64,000 bases of DNA from Allocoprobacillus halotolerans (GTDB lineage Bacteria > Bacillota_I > Bacilli_A > Erysipelotrichales > Coprobacillaceae). How positions within the stretch are numbered: the first letter of the stretch is position 1; every line of letters begins with the position of its first letter. The notes under the pieces were generated by a model. It was not told the origin of the DNA, did not search any database, and saw nothing but the letters and a program-made list of their open reading frames with translations. The translations under genes and the position numbers were made by a program. Location: assembly GCF_024399475.1 (NCBI RefSeq), contig NZ_CP101620.1:1779608-1843607 (forward strand). The letters are read 5' to 3'. Shown in pieces: positions 21,457 to 32,162 of the stretch.

Positions 21457-22440
21457 TCAATCATCTTTTTCAATTTTATTAATAATATCTATAATATCTT
21501 TATCCTTTGAAAAAGTGTATTTTGGAATTTCCATATTTAAAATACAATTAATATAGTTTTCTAACTCTTCTTGATATGCATTTTCTATGATATTTTTAGC
21601 ATATCTTTTGTCTTGATTGATATTGTTATATGTTAATATATTGACCATTTCCATACTTTTAAAATCTAATTGGTATAAAGAATCTGGTGTCCCATTCCAC
21701 GCTAAATGAATATTTTCTCCATAAACACAGAGTTCTCTTTTGGCAATTCTAGAAACAATATCAACATTTATGGTTCCAATTGTTCCATTCTCATGTTTTA
21801 TTATTCCTACATATGTATCATCATAATCGATTTCTAAATTTGTAGATTTCCTTTTAAAAAAGTAAAAATCTTTAATTTCACCAAATACATTTACAATCCA
21901 TGGAAGTTCAATAGCAAATAATTCTCTACACCCATTTGTTCTTTTATCTCCCACAAAAAAATCTTTATAACTTTCCCAAGGATGCCAATCAGGTAAGTAT
22001 TGACCAACATGATATTTGTAATTTACAATTTCATGTGAAATAACTTCTTTAATATATTTAATTTCATTTCTATATAAAAATGTTGAAGATAAAAATAAAA
22101 TTTTATTCTTTTTTTGTGAAAGATTTATTATGTTCTCATAATTATCATTAATCAAATTGATTTCAGTGAAAACATGAAGATTATTTTCTAATGCCTCTTT
22201 AATGATTTTGGAGTGAGTTAATGGAGGTGTTGAAATAACAACACCATCAACATGTTTTTTTTGTAAAACTTCGAATAATGAATTATAGCAATTAATATTT
22301 AATTCATCATGTGTATGTTGTCTTCTTTCTTTTTGCGAATCCACACCATAAATATTATTAACTTTATCAATATTTTTAAGTAAGCGAATTCTTCTTTTCC
22401 CCATACTTCCTAATCCAATCACACAAATATCCATATACAC
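21457..22440 (-). CDS. Gfo/Idh/MocA family oxidoreductase 2
   Basis: An intact 327-residue NAD(P)-binding oxidoreductase. It starts MDICVIGLGSMGKRRIRLL with a GxGxxG loop, continues STPPLTHSKIIKEAL, and has TEINLI where the family usually has EKP. The YLPDWHPWESYKDFF motif matches that of the neighbour oxidoreductase 1, which supports a shared origin by duplication. It lies between legB (5 bases away) and oxidoreductase 1 (8 bases). Two such enzymes could modify the nonulosonate or its precursor, for example by oxidation and reduction at one carbon. The EKP to TEI change may alter catalysis. Confidence 0.83.
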   Translation of the reverse strand: MYMDICVIGLGSMGKRRIRLLKNIDKVNNIYGVDSQKERRQHTHDELNINCYNSLFEVLQKKHVDGVVISTPPLTHSKIIKEALENNLHVFTEINLINDNYENIINLSQKKNKILFLSSTFLYRNEIKYIKEVISHEIVNYKYHVGQYLPDWHPWESYKDFFVGDKRTNGCRELFAIELPWIVNVFGEIKDFYFFKRKSTNLEIDYDDTYVGIIKHENGTIGTINVDIVSRIAKRELCVYGENIHLAWNGTPDSLYQLDFKSMEMVNILTYNNINQDKRYAKNIIENAYQEELENYINCILNMEIPKYTFSKDKDIIDIINKIEKDD

Positions 22441-22445
22441 TTCTC

Positions 22446-23426
22446 CTATAAATTATAAATATCAACTTTATATTTTTCTAAATTGTCTTTAAAGAATTTA
22501 ATAGTTTCTGTAAGCCCTTCTTCAAATGTGTATTGCGGTTCCCAATCTGTTAATTGTTTAATTTTTTGATTTGCACCTAGTAAACGATTGACTTCTGACT
22601 TTTCAGGTCTTAGCCTTTCTTCTTCGCAAACAATCTTTGCTTTTGGGTTAATTTGATTAATCAATTCTTGTGCTAATTCACCAATAGATATTTCATGTTG
22701 TGTAGCAATGTTTATTTCTTCACCAATTGTCTTATCAGATTCTGCAATTGCAATAAATCCATCAGCAGTATCTTTTACAAAATTAAAATCTCTTGTTGGA
22801 GTCAAAGAGCCTAATTTAATTTCAGTTTTACCTGCAAGTAATTGTGTAATGATAGTAGGTATAACTGCTCGAGCTGACTGTCTAGGTCCATATGTATTAA
22901 ATGGTCTAACAATTGTTACTGGTAAATTAAACGATCTATAAAATGATTCTGCAATACGATCGGCACCTATTTTGGTTGCACTATATGGTGATTGTCCTTG
23001 ATATGGATGTTTCTCATCAATAGGTACATACTGTGCTGTCCCATAAACTTCTGATGTTGAAGTCACTAAAATTCTTTTAGTACCTAAATCACGTGCTGCT
23101 TGTAATACATTTAGTGTTCCCTTGATATTCGTATCAACATATGAATCAGGAGAGTGGTAGCTAAAAGGAATAGCAATTAAAGCTGCTAAATGAAAGACAA
23201 TATCTATTCCTTTCATAGCTTCTTTAACACCATTAGGATCACGAATATCACCTGCAAATATTTCTATTTTATCTATTTTTTCTTTTGGTAATGTATCTAA
23301 CCATCCCCAATTGTTGAAAGAATTATAATATACGAAAGCTCGTACATCATACCCTCTTTCTAAAAGTCTTTCTGTCAAATGAGAACCAATGAAACCATCA
23401 GCTCCAGTTACTAATACTTTAGTCAT
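22446..23426 (-). CDS. legB: LegB-type NAD-dependent 4,6-dehydratase
   Basis: An extended SDR of 326 residues that makes a 4-keto-6-deoxy sugar from a GlcNAc nucleotide, the first committed step of the legionaminate route. Seen: VLVTGADGFIGSHLTERLLE, FHLAALIAIPFSYHSPDSYV, the SxS catalytic region TSTSEVYGTA, the YSATK Tyr-Lys pair, and RPFNTYGPRQSARAVIPTII. The gene is intact. AAGGAGG lies seven bases upstream, inside the end of the preceding gene. Similarity in pattern is higher to LegB than to inverting PseB enzymes, which lack this ending; this fits the legC, neuC and neuB genes downstream. Confidence 0.9.
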   Translation of the reverse strand: MTKVLVTGADGFIGSHLTERLLERGYDVRAFVYYNSFNNWGWLDTLPKEKIDKIEIFAGDIRDPNGVKEAMKGIDIVFHLAALIAIPFSYHSPDSYVDTNIKGTLNVLQAARDLGTKRILVTSTSEVYGTAQYVPIDEKHPYQGQSPYSATKIGADRIAESFYRSFNLPVTIVRPFNTYGPRQSARAVIPTIITQLLAGKTEIKLGSLTPTRDFNFVKDTADGFIAIAESDKTIGEEINIATQHEISIGELAQELINQINPKAKIVCEEERLRPEKSEVNRLLGANQKIKQLTDWEPQYTFEEGLTETIKFFKDNLEKYKVDIYNL

Positions 23427-23851
23427 TTATATTTCCTCCTTTATAACGACTCTTTTAACATTTTCAAAATTAAAATAATGTTTTGGTGAATGAATCTCTC
23501 TTGGAAAAAAGATTATAAATTCACCTTTTTGAAATAGTAATTTACTATATTTTTTGATTCGAATAACTGATAATCATCTTTATAATTAATTTCAGATATT
23601 GCTTTTATGAATGAAGAATTTGTATAATACATATATTCGCTACCATCCATCATTATCTGGCAATCAATGTGACGATAATGACATTCGAAAATAGGATTAT
23701 TGATTGTATCTTCAATGTTATATTCAAATATTGAAATGTTTAAATCATCATGATGAAGTTTACCATTGTAAACATCCTTGATAGTTTGTATCATTTTTCT
23801 ACCTAATATTTTTTCATACTTATCTATGTTAATTATTTGATCGTATATCAT
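23427..23851 (-). CDS. YhcH/NanQ-like cupin, possible nonulosonate anomerase (frameshifted)
   Basis: A small cupin-like protein of the YhcH/YjgK/YiaL family; one studied member (NanQ) speeds the alpha/beta exchange of sialic acid. The family pattern ECHYRHIDCQIMMDGSEYM is clear, and the ending (GEFIIFFPREIHSPKHY) holds the metal-binding His. The frame breaks at the T run 23550-23555, one base short. Corrected length is about 141 residues. It overlaps the flippase gene by 23 bases and abuts legB. Its place in a biosynthetic rather than catabolic cluster is notable. It may adjust the anomer used by a downstream enzyme. Confidence 0.75.
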
Positions 23852-25091
23852 TAGATTTCCTCATTTCGTTATAACTAAAAATAAATAATAATAAACAACA
23901 TATAGTTACAGTTGTCATTGATATTGTATATGTTAGTGCTGCCCCTGTAATATTGAATAGTGATACTAACTTATTTGATAAAAAATAGACTAGAATTGAA
24001 ACAAGAATATAAATTCCAATCAAGGTATTTTGTTTACGAATAGTTGTTAAAACAATAATGAGAAAGTTAGATAATGCATACATGCCACCACCCAATAATA
24101 AAATCATTAAGTCCATTTTATATGCTGTTAAATCACTTTTATATAAAACTGAAAGGATAGGTATACCTAATAAAAAACCACCAATTAGAACAATAATTGT
24201 AAGTAATAAAACATATTCAATTTGTTTAATGATTTCTTTGATAAACATTGTATAGTTTTTTTGATTTATAAAATCTGCAATTTTAGTTAAAACTGGTTGA
24301 TATATAAAATTACTTAATAAGCTTATGACAAAAACAGGCATAGCAATAAAACTATAATATGCCTGTTGTTCTTGTGATAATAATGCATCAATTGCATACT
24401 TAGGTGCATTATTCAAATAAAATAATAAAAAAAGACTTATAAAAATTGGAAAACATGATTGAATAAGACTTCTCTGATTATGAAAATTAAGAGCTATTTT
24501 TTTCTTGGTCACCAAGGAATAAGAGATTTTAATAAAAAAGCCATAGTAATAATTGAGATAATTAATGTAAGTATAGTTGCTATTAAAAGATTTTTAAATA
24601 TGATTAAAAAACAACTATAAAAAAATATAGTTATAATATACCTGAGACATTGACATTTTGCACCGATATCCAATCTCTCTAAATTTTGATAATAACCATA
24701 AAAAACATCTTCTATGCTATCTATTCCTTTTATCAAACACATCAAAATAATGATGCTTACTCTATCCAATTCAAATGATAAACCATAAGAAAAGAAAACA
24801 AAGATAAAAGCACTTATAATCATTAAAGAATATGTTATGATTCGTAAAGAAAAGTATTGATTAAAAGAATAAATATGTTCTCGATCAGTGACTTGATAAC
24901 TTCTTACTCCAAAATTCGCAATTAATAATAACAGACTGGCATTTGAAAAGGAAAAAGAAAAAATACCTGCTTCTCTCACTGTACATGTTCTCATAATAAT
25001 CATCAGTAATACAACTGATTGAAAAGCATTGAACATACCAGCCAATGTATTCCATATATAGCTATTCTGTTTTCTTTTTCTTCAGTTCCAT
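23829..25091 (-). CDS. wzx: Wzx-like polysaccharide flippase 2 (frameshifted)
   Basis: MATE-like MOP-superfamily flippase moving undecaprenyl-linked repeat units across the membrane. About twelve hydrophobic helices are seen across the two main frames (from MAGMFNAFQSVVLLMI through to the last helix ending LLLFIFSYNEMRK). Breaks lie near 25070-25073 (A run) and 24516-24517 (one base short). Corrected length is about 421 residues. It is the second Wzx of the locus; the other is at 37472. Adjacent nonulosonate genes suggest it may handle a nonulosonate-containing unit, but this is inference. Confidence 0.82.
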
Positions 25092-25108
25092 CAATGAAAT
25101 GAACAAAT

Positions 25109-26889
25109 TTATTGTATATCATACATTAACTCTTTTAATTCTTCTTCTGAAATAAATGGATACATATCGTGTAACTGAGGTGTTTCAAATTCACCTTTAT
25201 CATTAATTCTAGACATCAACTTAGGTGTTAATGGATCATCTAATCTTTGATCTATTTCTAATATGGCTTGACCATCAATTGCAAATAACCATTCAAGGCT
25301 TTTCTCTACTTCTTTATTATTGTAACAATGATGAAATTTAAAACCAAACGTATCAGCGACTTTTTTAAATGAAGGAAAACCAACTCCAGTATTGAAATCG
25401 CAACCAACATAGAAATTATTAAAAAAGTTTTTACATGTTTGCCTAAAAGCATTATATCCATCATTAGCAAAAATAACTATCTTAATTGGAAGATTATAAT
25501 GTTTTATAGTCTGTAATTCTTGAATATTCATCATAATACTTCCATCACCAGTCACACAAATAATTGGTTGTTTAGAAGCAACGGCTGCACCTATTGCAGC
25601 AGGTAAATCATACCCCATTGATCCACAATTATCATTCGTCATTGTTCTTTGTCTTTCTTTTAATACACCTATTTGTACTTTAGCACTAATACCTGTATTG
25701 TTTCCCAAAATAGAAATATTGTCATTAGGTGCAATTTCATCATATTTTTTCCAAAAATAATATGAACATACTCTATCGTTATCATCCAAATTATATGTAG
25801 CTTCAAAAATATCAAATTTATTTCTTACCTTATTACAATACTCTTTCCAATCAGAATCAACATCTATCTTATAACATATATCTTTCCACACATTAAAGAA
25901 ATCATTAACGTCTGCATGAATAAATTTATCTATTTTCAATCCGGGTTTTAATGGTTCATTTTCATCTGCATCAATCATATATATTTTAGCGTTAGGAGCA
26001 AAATATTCTTGTGCATAACCAGTAGTTTTAAATCCCAAACTTGATCCTATAGATAAGATAAAATCAGCATTCTGTAAAATAAAGTTAGATGCTCTCCAAC
26101 CTATTATACCAGCAATTCCATAATAATTATCATCTTCTCTATATCCTACATCTGATGCTTGTGCTGCTGCTAAATAAGGAATACCTAAGATTTTAGATAT
26201 TGCTCTAAAAGAAGGAATAGCTCCGGAATTTCCCACTCCATTTCCAACTAATAAAATTGGTCTTTTGGCTTCTTTCAAATTTTCTAATATATCTACTATA
26301 TCATTTTGATACTCATTGTTAACACTTTTAATCTCTTCTGGATATAAATCATCAATTTCTACTTCAGCCATTTGAACATCCAAAGGTATATCTAACCAAA
26401 CTGGTCCTCTTCGACCTGTTGTAGCTAATTTGATGGCCTTTAACAATTCTTGTTTAATTGATAGTGGATCAATAATCATCTTAGAATATTTTGTCATTGT
26501 TTTCACAGTATCAACAATATTAAATTCTTGGCCTCCTCTGAATCTTAAATTCAAACCAGTTTTTGCTACGGTCAAATCATAACGTACTTGACCTGAGAGA
26601 ACTAACATTGGTAAACTGTCAACCCATGCACCCATCACACCAGTCAAAGTATTAGTAGCACCTGGCCCACTTGTTACTAATACTAATGGAATTTTGCCTT
26701 CTATTTTTGCATATGCTTCTGCAGCCATAGCACACGCTTGTTCATGATGGTTAAATATTTTATGAATCTCTTCTTTTTTGCCTAAAGCATTATCCAAATG
26801 CATTGAACCTCCACCAACAACGGCAAAACTATCTGTAATACCTTCTTCAACTAATATATCCATAATAATATCAGCAACTCTTTTTTCAT
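25109..26889 (-). CDS. ThDP-dependent acetolactate synthase-like enzyme
   Basis: A three-domain thiamine diphosphate enzyme of about 593 residues. The N-domain has the activating Glu in HHEQACAMAAEAYAK and TSGPGATNTLTG; the C-domain has the cofactor motif VTGDGSIMMNIQELQ...AND. It reads as one frame with the upstream SDR, but ATG 26889 has GAGGAGG twelve bases upstream. With one A added to the run 26881-26886, both genes get their own start and stop and whole-codon lengths. I therefore split them. ThDP enzymes of this type in sugar loci (YerE) transfer a two-carbon unit from pyruvate to a 4-keto sugar. rfbF and rfbG nearby supply CDP-4-keto-6-deoxyglucose, so a branched sugar is plausible. 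Confidence 0.82.
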
Positions 26890-27738
26890 GTTTTAATATT
26901 TCCTCCTCATAAGGTATAATGGTTCTAATACCATCTTCTAAACTTTTGAATTCGTAATTACCCATTTCATCTAATAAACGGTTAATACATGGTGTATATT
27001 CCTTATTTAATCCTTCAGATAAAACCACTATTTTTCTATCACTTTTCATTACTTTCAATACGTTTTGAGCAATTTCAATTAATGAATATCGACTTCCACT
27101 AGCTATATTATAATCATGATATTTCGGATCATGTTCAATAAAAAATGAAATAATATTTGCTAAATCATCTGTATGAATATAATCAAAATAACAATTTTGT
27201 CTAATCGTTATATCTTGATTTCTTAAAACACATCTTATGCAATGAGAAATAAATTTTGATTCATGATCAGTAGGACCATAACAAGCAAATAATCTTAAAT
27301 TATAAACATTATTGGTACATTGGATTATATAATTCATTATATATTTACTAAATCCATAAACATCATGTGGTATACTTCTTCCAAATTCTTCTTCATGAAT
27401 TTGGAACATATTCTTTGATTTATCCAATTCGGCTCCAGACCCTAAATAGAGAATTTTATGAACATATTTTCTACAAGAAAATATGTTCATAAATATTCTC
27501 ATACTATCTTCAAACATTTTATCTTGTACATCTTGTTTATTTTTTGTTGGATTAGGATTGGCAGAATGAATAATAATATCTATTTTGTTTCCTTGTATAA
27601 AATTCTCAATATCTTTATTATTCATTAGATTTAGTTCATTTCGCTTTGGTGCATAAATATCATATTTTTTTCTAGTATAGGAACAACATTTTTTCCTACT
27701 AATCCTGTTCCTCCTGTAAATAGTATTTTAATTTTCAT
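26871..27738 (-). CDS. NAD-dependent epimerase/dehydratase-type SDR (frameshifted)
   Basis: An extended SDR of about 289 residues. The start reads KIKILFTGGTGLVGKNVVP after adding one A to the run 27665-27671; later come HSANPNP, LYLGSGAEL, YGFSKYIMN with the Tyr-Lys pair and NLRLFACYGP. The ATG overlaps the end of the upstream GT-C gene. The visible frame runs on into the ThDP enzyme, which I explain by one missing A at 26881-26886; the corrected end is TGA at 26871. In yersiniose synthesis an SDR (YerF) reduces the ketone left by YerE. This pair could do the same, which is inference from gene order. Confidence 0.77.
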
Positions 27739-29406
27739 CATTATACTCCAATCTATAAATTCCCATATTTCTTTTTGAACCTAGAGCTAGAAAATTTCTT
27801 CTTGCTTCGAATATTTTTTCAATATGATCAATTTGAAAACGTTCTTTTATTACATCATCTATATCATAATAATCAAAATACAAAATATTTTCTTTCGTTT
27901 GCAAATAATCATTATATTTATCTTGCGTATTTAACAATGGCTTAACATCATTATATAATGTAAATCCATTAATGTATTCACCTAAAATTATTTCATTATT
28001 ATATTTTGATAAAGCAATCATACAATCTTTTTCATAAAAAGTAACGTTTTTAAAGCAATATCTATATATATATGTAACATTCACTATAGTGAAAAATAAG
28101 AATGCTGCAACTATTAATTGTTTTTTATTTTTATAAAACAATAATGGTAAAGCTATTGCACTAATCATTAATAAGAAAATTAATATTTTATCATTTTGAT
28201 TAAAATCTAAGTTAGTTAAATCGTTAATTAGATGTAGTCTAAAAAAGGTATAAATATTGCCAAGATAATAGAGACTAAATTAGCAATATATGATAATTCT
28301 AAATTACGATTTCTATTTATTAAACAATAATAGATTAATGTAAAATAAAAAGGTGAAATTATTATTGATTTTCTAACAACATAATCCTCACTAAACAAAG
28401 TTTGCATTAAAAATGAAAAGATTCCCAAACAACAGAAAATCAGTATATCTTTATTTTTGGTTCCTTTGATAATAGTTTTAAAATTTAAGAGAACAAAAGA
28501 TAACAAGGGTAATGTATATAAAAATAAATTTGAGGTTAAAAATTTAAATAATCTTGTAATATAAACTTGTATATTAATGTGATTCACAGCATATGTTTGA
28601 TCATATTGAAAAGAACTAATTTGTTCAAATGTATTTGTTATCAAATCTGTATTCCATACAGTTTCATAATAAATTTGAGAAATGATCAATCCTATAATTA
28701 TACCTATACATCCAAATATAAATAGTGTTTTTACATCTTGATAATTTTTATTTTTTAATTGATATATTAAAAAAAGGAAAACCGTCAAATATAAAAAAAT
28801 ATTTGTTATATAAACCATAAAACAAGAAATTGTAATAAATAAACCAATCAAAAAACCTAGTATTCTTTTATCTAAATTCTTCATAGATATTAAAAATAAT
28901 ATAATCGATATGAAAAATAATCTTACAACGCTTGGTTCAATAACTCTTGAAGAAATATATAATTGAAATGAGCATAATAGAACCATCATCATTATTAAAA
29001 TATTTTTAGATTTTTTAATTTTATACCAAGAAAAAAGCATTAGCACACATGATAAAAGCATAAATATGTAAGACGACAATCTAAAACCAAAATAGTTATC
29101 TCCAAATAATATCAAGCATACATATGTTACAATATTGCCAATAATATTTGTAATAACATGCCCTTGCATCAAATATGCATTAAAACCATAATAATTATTT
29201 GGATTTATATTTCCAAAATTAACCATATTTAAAGCCATATTTCCATATATTCCTTCATCAACAGGCTGGTAATTAATAACTCCCCAAGATGGTAAATCTG
29301 CATCAATATTAATTAAACGTATAATAAATAATAAGCAAAATAGTAAAATTAAGTAAATAAAGATCTTTTTATTCATTTGTATTGTTTTTAACCAATTAGT
29401 AATCAT
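27728..29406 (-). CDS. GT-C-like membrane glycosyltransferase (frameshifted)
   Basis: A polytopic protein of about 559 residues with ten or more hydrophobic helices and a short soluble C-terminus. The first outer loop carries INYQPVDEGIYGNMALNMVN; the acidic pair DE here is where GT-C enzymes of the PMT/ArnT type hold their catalytic Asp. The frame breaks at the A run 28241-28246 (T run in the gene), one base short. It follows a DPM1-like GT2 by 11 bases. The two are likely partners: GT2 makes a polyprenyl-phosphate sugar, and this enzyme adds it to the glycan outside. Confidence 0.72.
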
Positions 29407-29417
29407 AAAATGTTCCC

Positions 29418-30345
29418 CTAATCAATATTAAATTTTTCCTTAACTTCAACTAAGGGATATCCCTTTTGATATTCCAAAATTGAATATATATATTCCCCGA
29501 TTAATCCAACGCAAGCAATTAAAAAACTTATTAAAATAAGCAGTATTGATAATAAAAGATGTAAGGAATTAAAAATATTAAAAAATAATAAGCATATTAA
29601 GATATACATAAATAAAATAACAGAACAAAACATCAAAAGTAAACCAGTGTACAATACAATTTGTATAGGTTTGTTTGTATTATTTACCAATGAGTTAATT
29701 GCTAGATTTAAATAAGAAAAAAATTATAACTAGATTTACCTTCTAATCGTTTAGGTTGATTGTATTCTATGAAAGTTCTTTGAAATCCTAATTCAGACAA
29801 TAAAAATCTGAAATTTGGTGATGGCTGAGGAATCTTTTTCATTTTTTCTATTATTTCTCTATCATATAATCCATAACCGGTTATTTGGTTTAATCCATCA
29901 TCTTTAATAAATAAAGAAATTATTTTATAATAAAGTTTTCTGAAAAAAACATCAGTCTTTTTTCCTCGCTTGAAACTTTTCGACCTAATATTAGTTTATT
30001 TCCTTCTTCCCATTTTTTTATAAAAGAACTAATTAATTCAGGAGGATCTTGTAAATCACATGCCATAGTAATCACAGCATCTCCAGGGGTATTGTAAAAC
30101 CCGAATGCTCCTGACCTTGCTGGTCCAAAGTTTTTAGTATTAAAAATAATTTTTACATTTTTATCATCCTTAGCTAAATCTTTAAGAATATCTCTTGTTT
30201 TATCAGTAGAGTAGTTATCAATAAATAAATATATAAATTCATAATCATTAAATTTATATGTGTTTTCTTTTATTGCATTATACAATTTTAATATATTTTT
30301 TTCCTCATTATAACAAGGAATGCAAAATCCTATGGTTTTTTTCAT
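29418..30345 (-). CDS. DPM1/GtrB-like family 2 glycosyltransferase with two C-terminal helices (frameshifted)
   Basis: Polyprenyl-phosphate sugar synthase type GT2. Seen: KKTIGFCIPCYNEEKNI, IDNYSTDKTRDILK, KNFGPARSGAFGF and MACDLQDPPELI with the metal-binding DLQD. The second part has QPSPNFRFLLSELGF, an RLEGKSSY motif and two hydrophobic helices. AGGAGG precedes ATG 30345. Breaks: A runs 29943-29949 and 29717-29723, each one base short. Corrected length is about 309 residues. In the raw frame it seems fused to the acetyltransferase, but its own start and ribosome site argue against a fusion. Confidence 0.85.
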
Positions 30346-31040
30346 TTGATATTTCCTCCTATATTTCCACAGAAAAGTAATTTTGTGCCATACATTTTTC
30401 TTTATATCTTTTTTTATAACACTTTTACCGTCTAAACAAATAACAATAGTGTCAGAAAGAACACTTTCGTTATAAATTAATGCATTAACACCAATAGATA
30501 CTCTATCACCTATCGTTTTATTTCCTATAATTTTTGCTCCTGCTGCCAAAAAGCATCCTTTTCCTATTTTTGGTACTAATTCTCCGTTTACACTGTTCCC
30601 AGTATTAATGGTGACATTCTGAAAAACCACTAAAAAATCAGAATAGTCAGCATTACCTATTACACTACCTACAGCATGATAAAATATAAAAATATCTGGT
30701 AATTTACATTTGTATGATACAAACATTCCAGAAATATATCTAATTAAATTCATTAGTTTTTGGCTAAATGTTTCATCTAAACCATTTTTCCAAGCTGTAT
30801 TTGCAAAGAAATATAAAAATTGTGTATATTGATCAGAATGTAGATGTGAAAAAAATACTTCTCCATTTAAATGATATCCAGAGATAGTAACATATTGGAA
30901 ACATTTTTCTAATCGTTTTAACGATTCTATCATAGACGGTAAAAAAACTTTTTTGTTATAAGAATTACAATCTGGGAAAAAATATTTATTTGATTAAAAA
31001 CATAATCTAACAATTCTTCCTCTGTAAGGGTCATTATCAT
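30342..31040 (-). CDS. Serine acetyltransferase-like hexapeptide acetyltransferase (frameshifted)
   Basis: Left-handed beta-helix acetyltransferase of about 233 residues. Like CysE it has an N-terminal helical part and the motif FIFYHAVGSVIGNADYSDF, followed by NVTINTG and KIGKGCFLAAGAKIIG repeats. Breaks: A run 30977-30982 (one base short) and T run 30395-30399 (two bases short); the second correction gives the family-like ending CGNIGGNIK and a stop overlapping the next ATG. Start chosen at 31040 with AAGGTGG upstream. It more likely acetylates a sugar of the repeat unit than serine, given the location. Confidence 0.76.
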
Positions 31041-31122
31041 AGTAAATCCACCTTCTTTTTTATATTTATTAAAAAATGACTTGATTAGTAAAAATTAATG
31101 TAGATTTGATCAAGTATAACAT

Positions 31123-32161
31123 TTATTGTTCTTTCAAATTTCTTAATCTCTCTTTAGATTCATTCAATTCTTCTATTTGCCCCATGTCTAACCATTTATC
31201 TTCAGTAATAGGATATACACCAACTTTTAGATTAGCTTCTTTTACTCGCTCTATTATATTTGGAAAATCAATGACTTCTTCTTCGTCAATAAAATCGAAA
31301 ATCTTTGGTTCCACAATATATACTCCTGTGTTTACAAGAATCATGTATGTAGGTTTTTCCTTAGAACCTATAATATTTTGGTTCTCATCTGTTAAAATAA
31401 CTCCATATGGTACATGTATTGATTTTAAAGACACAATCATTGTAATAATATTATCTGCAGTTTTATGATATTCATATATTTCATCATAATTTTCTAAAGT
31501 CAATATATCACAATTAGTTAGAAAAAAGTTTCTTTTATTTTATCTTTTACATAAAATAATCCTCCACCAGTTCCCAATTGTTTAATTTCTTCCCCATAAT
31601 AAACATTATAATCATGCTTATTATCTTGGAAATAACTTTTTATCATTTCTTTTTTGTGATTAACAATCAAATAAAAATCATTACTACCAAAATTATAAAA
31701 AGAATCCATAATCATTTCAACCATTGGTTTACCATCAATAATTGGAACCAAAGGTTTAGGTAATACTTTTGTATATGGGTATAATCTTGTTCCTAAACCA
31801 CCAGCCATGACTACTACAGGACATTTTATTTGATTTTCCAATGATAATTTTTTAGGAGGAAAAAAATATCTAATAATTGTTTGTTTTCATTAATTACAGG
31901 TATTATAGAATGACAAGACGTTAAAGATTTATCATTAATAGTATTTATTGAGTAATCGTATGTAGTATTTACAAAGGGTTTCAAACTTACATCTTTTATA
32001 CCAAAAACATGAGAGCAATTTACTAAATCTCTGCGTGTAAAAACACCATATACTTTGCCATTTTCCAAAACCACTAAACCCTTAATCACATTTTTAGTCA
32101 TTTGTGCAACAGCTTCTGATAAAGGAATATTTACATCAACAATATAATTATTTATATCCAT
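31123..32161 (-). CDS. CBS-domain nucleotidyltransferase, PtmE-like (frameshifted)
   Basis: About 346 residues: two CBS motifs at the N-terminus (AVAQMTKNVIKGLVVLENG, GVFTRRDLV), then a sugar nucleotidyltransferase domain with VVVMAGGLGTRLYPYTKVLP and KPMVEMI. Later parts include TLENYDEIYEYHK and the ending WLDMGQIEEL. Breaks: A runs 31860-31866 and 31522-31527, each one base short. Campylobacter PtmE has this layout and makes GDP-glucosamine for legionaminate. That fits legB, legC and neuBCD in this locus. CBS domains may sense adenylates. Confidence 0.82.
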
Positions 32162-32162
32162 A

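Noticed and set aside
25109-27625. A two-domain SDR-ThDP fusion enzyme
   Set aside because: A ribosome site and ATG lie at the join, and one missing A explains the fused frame.
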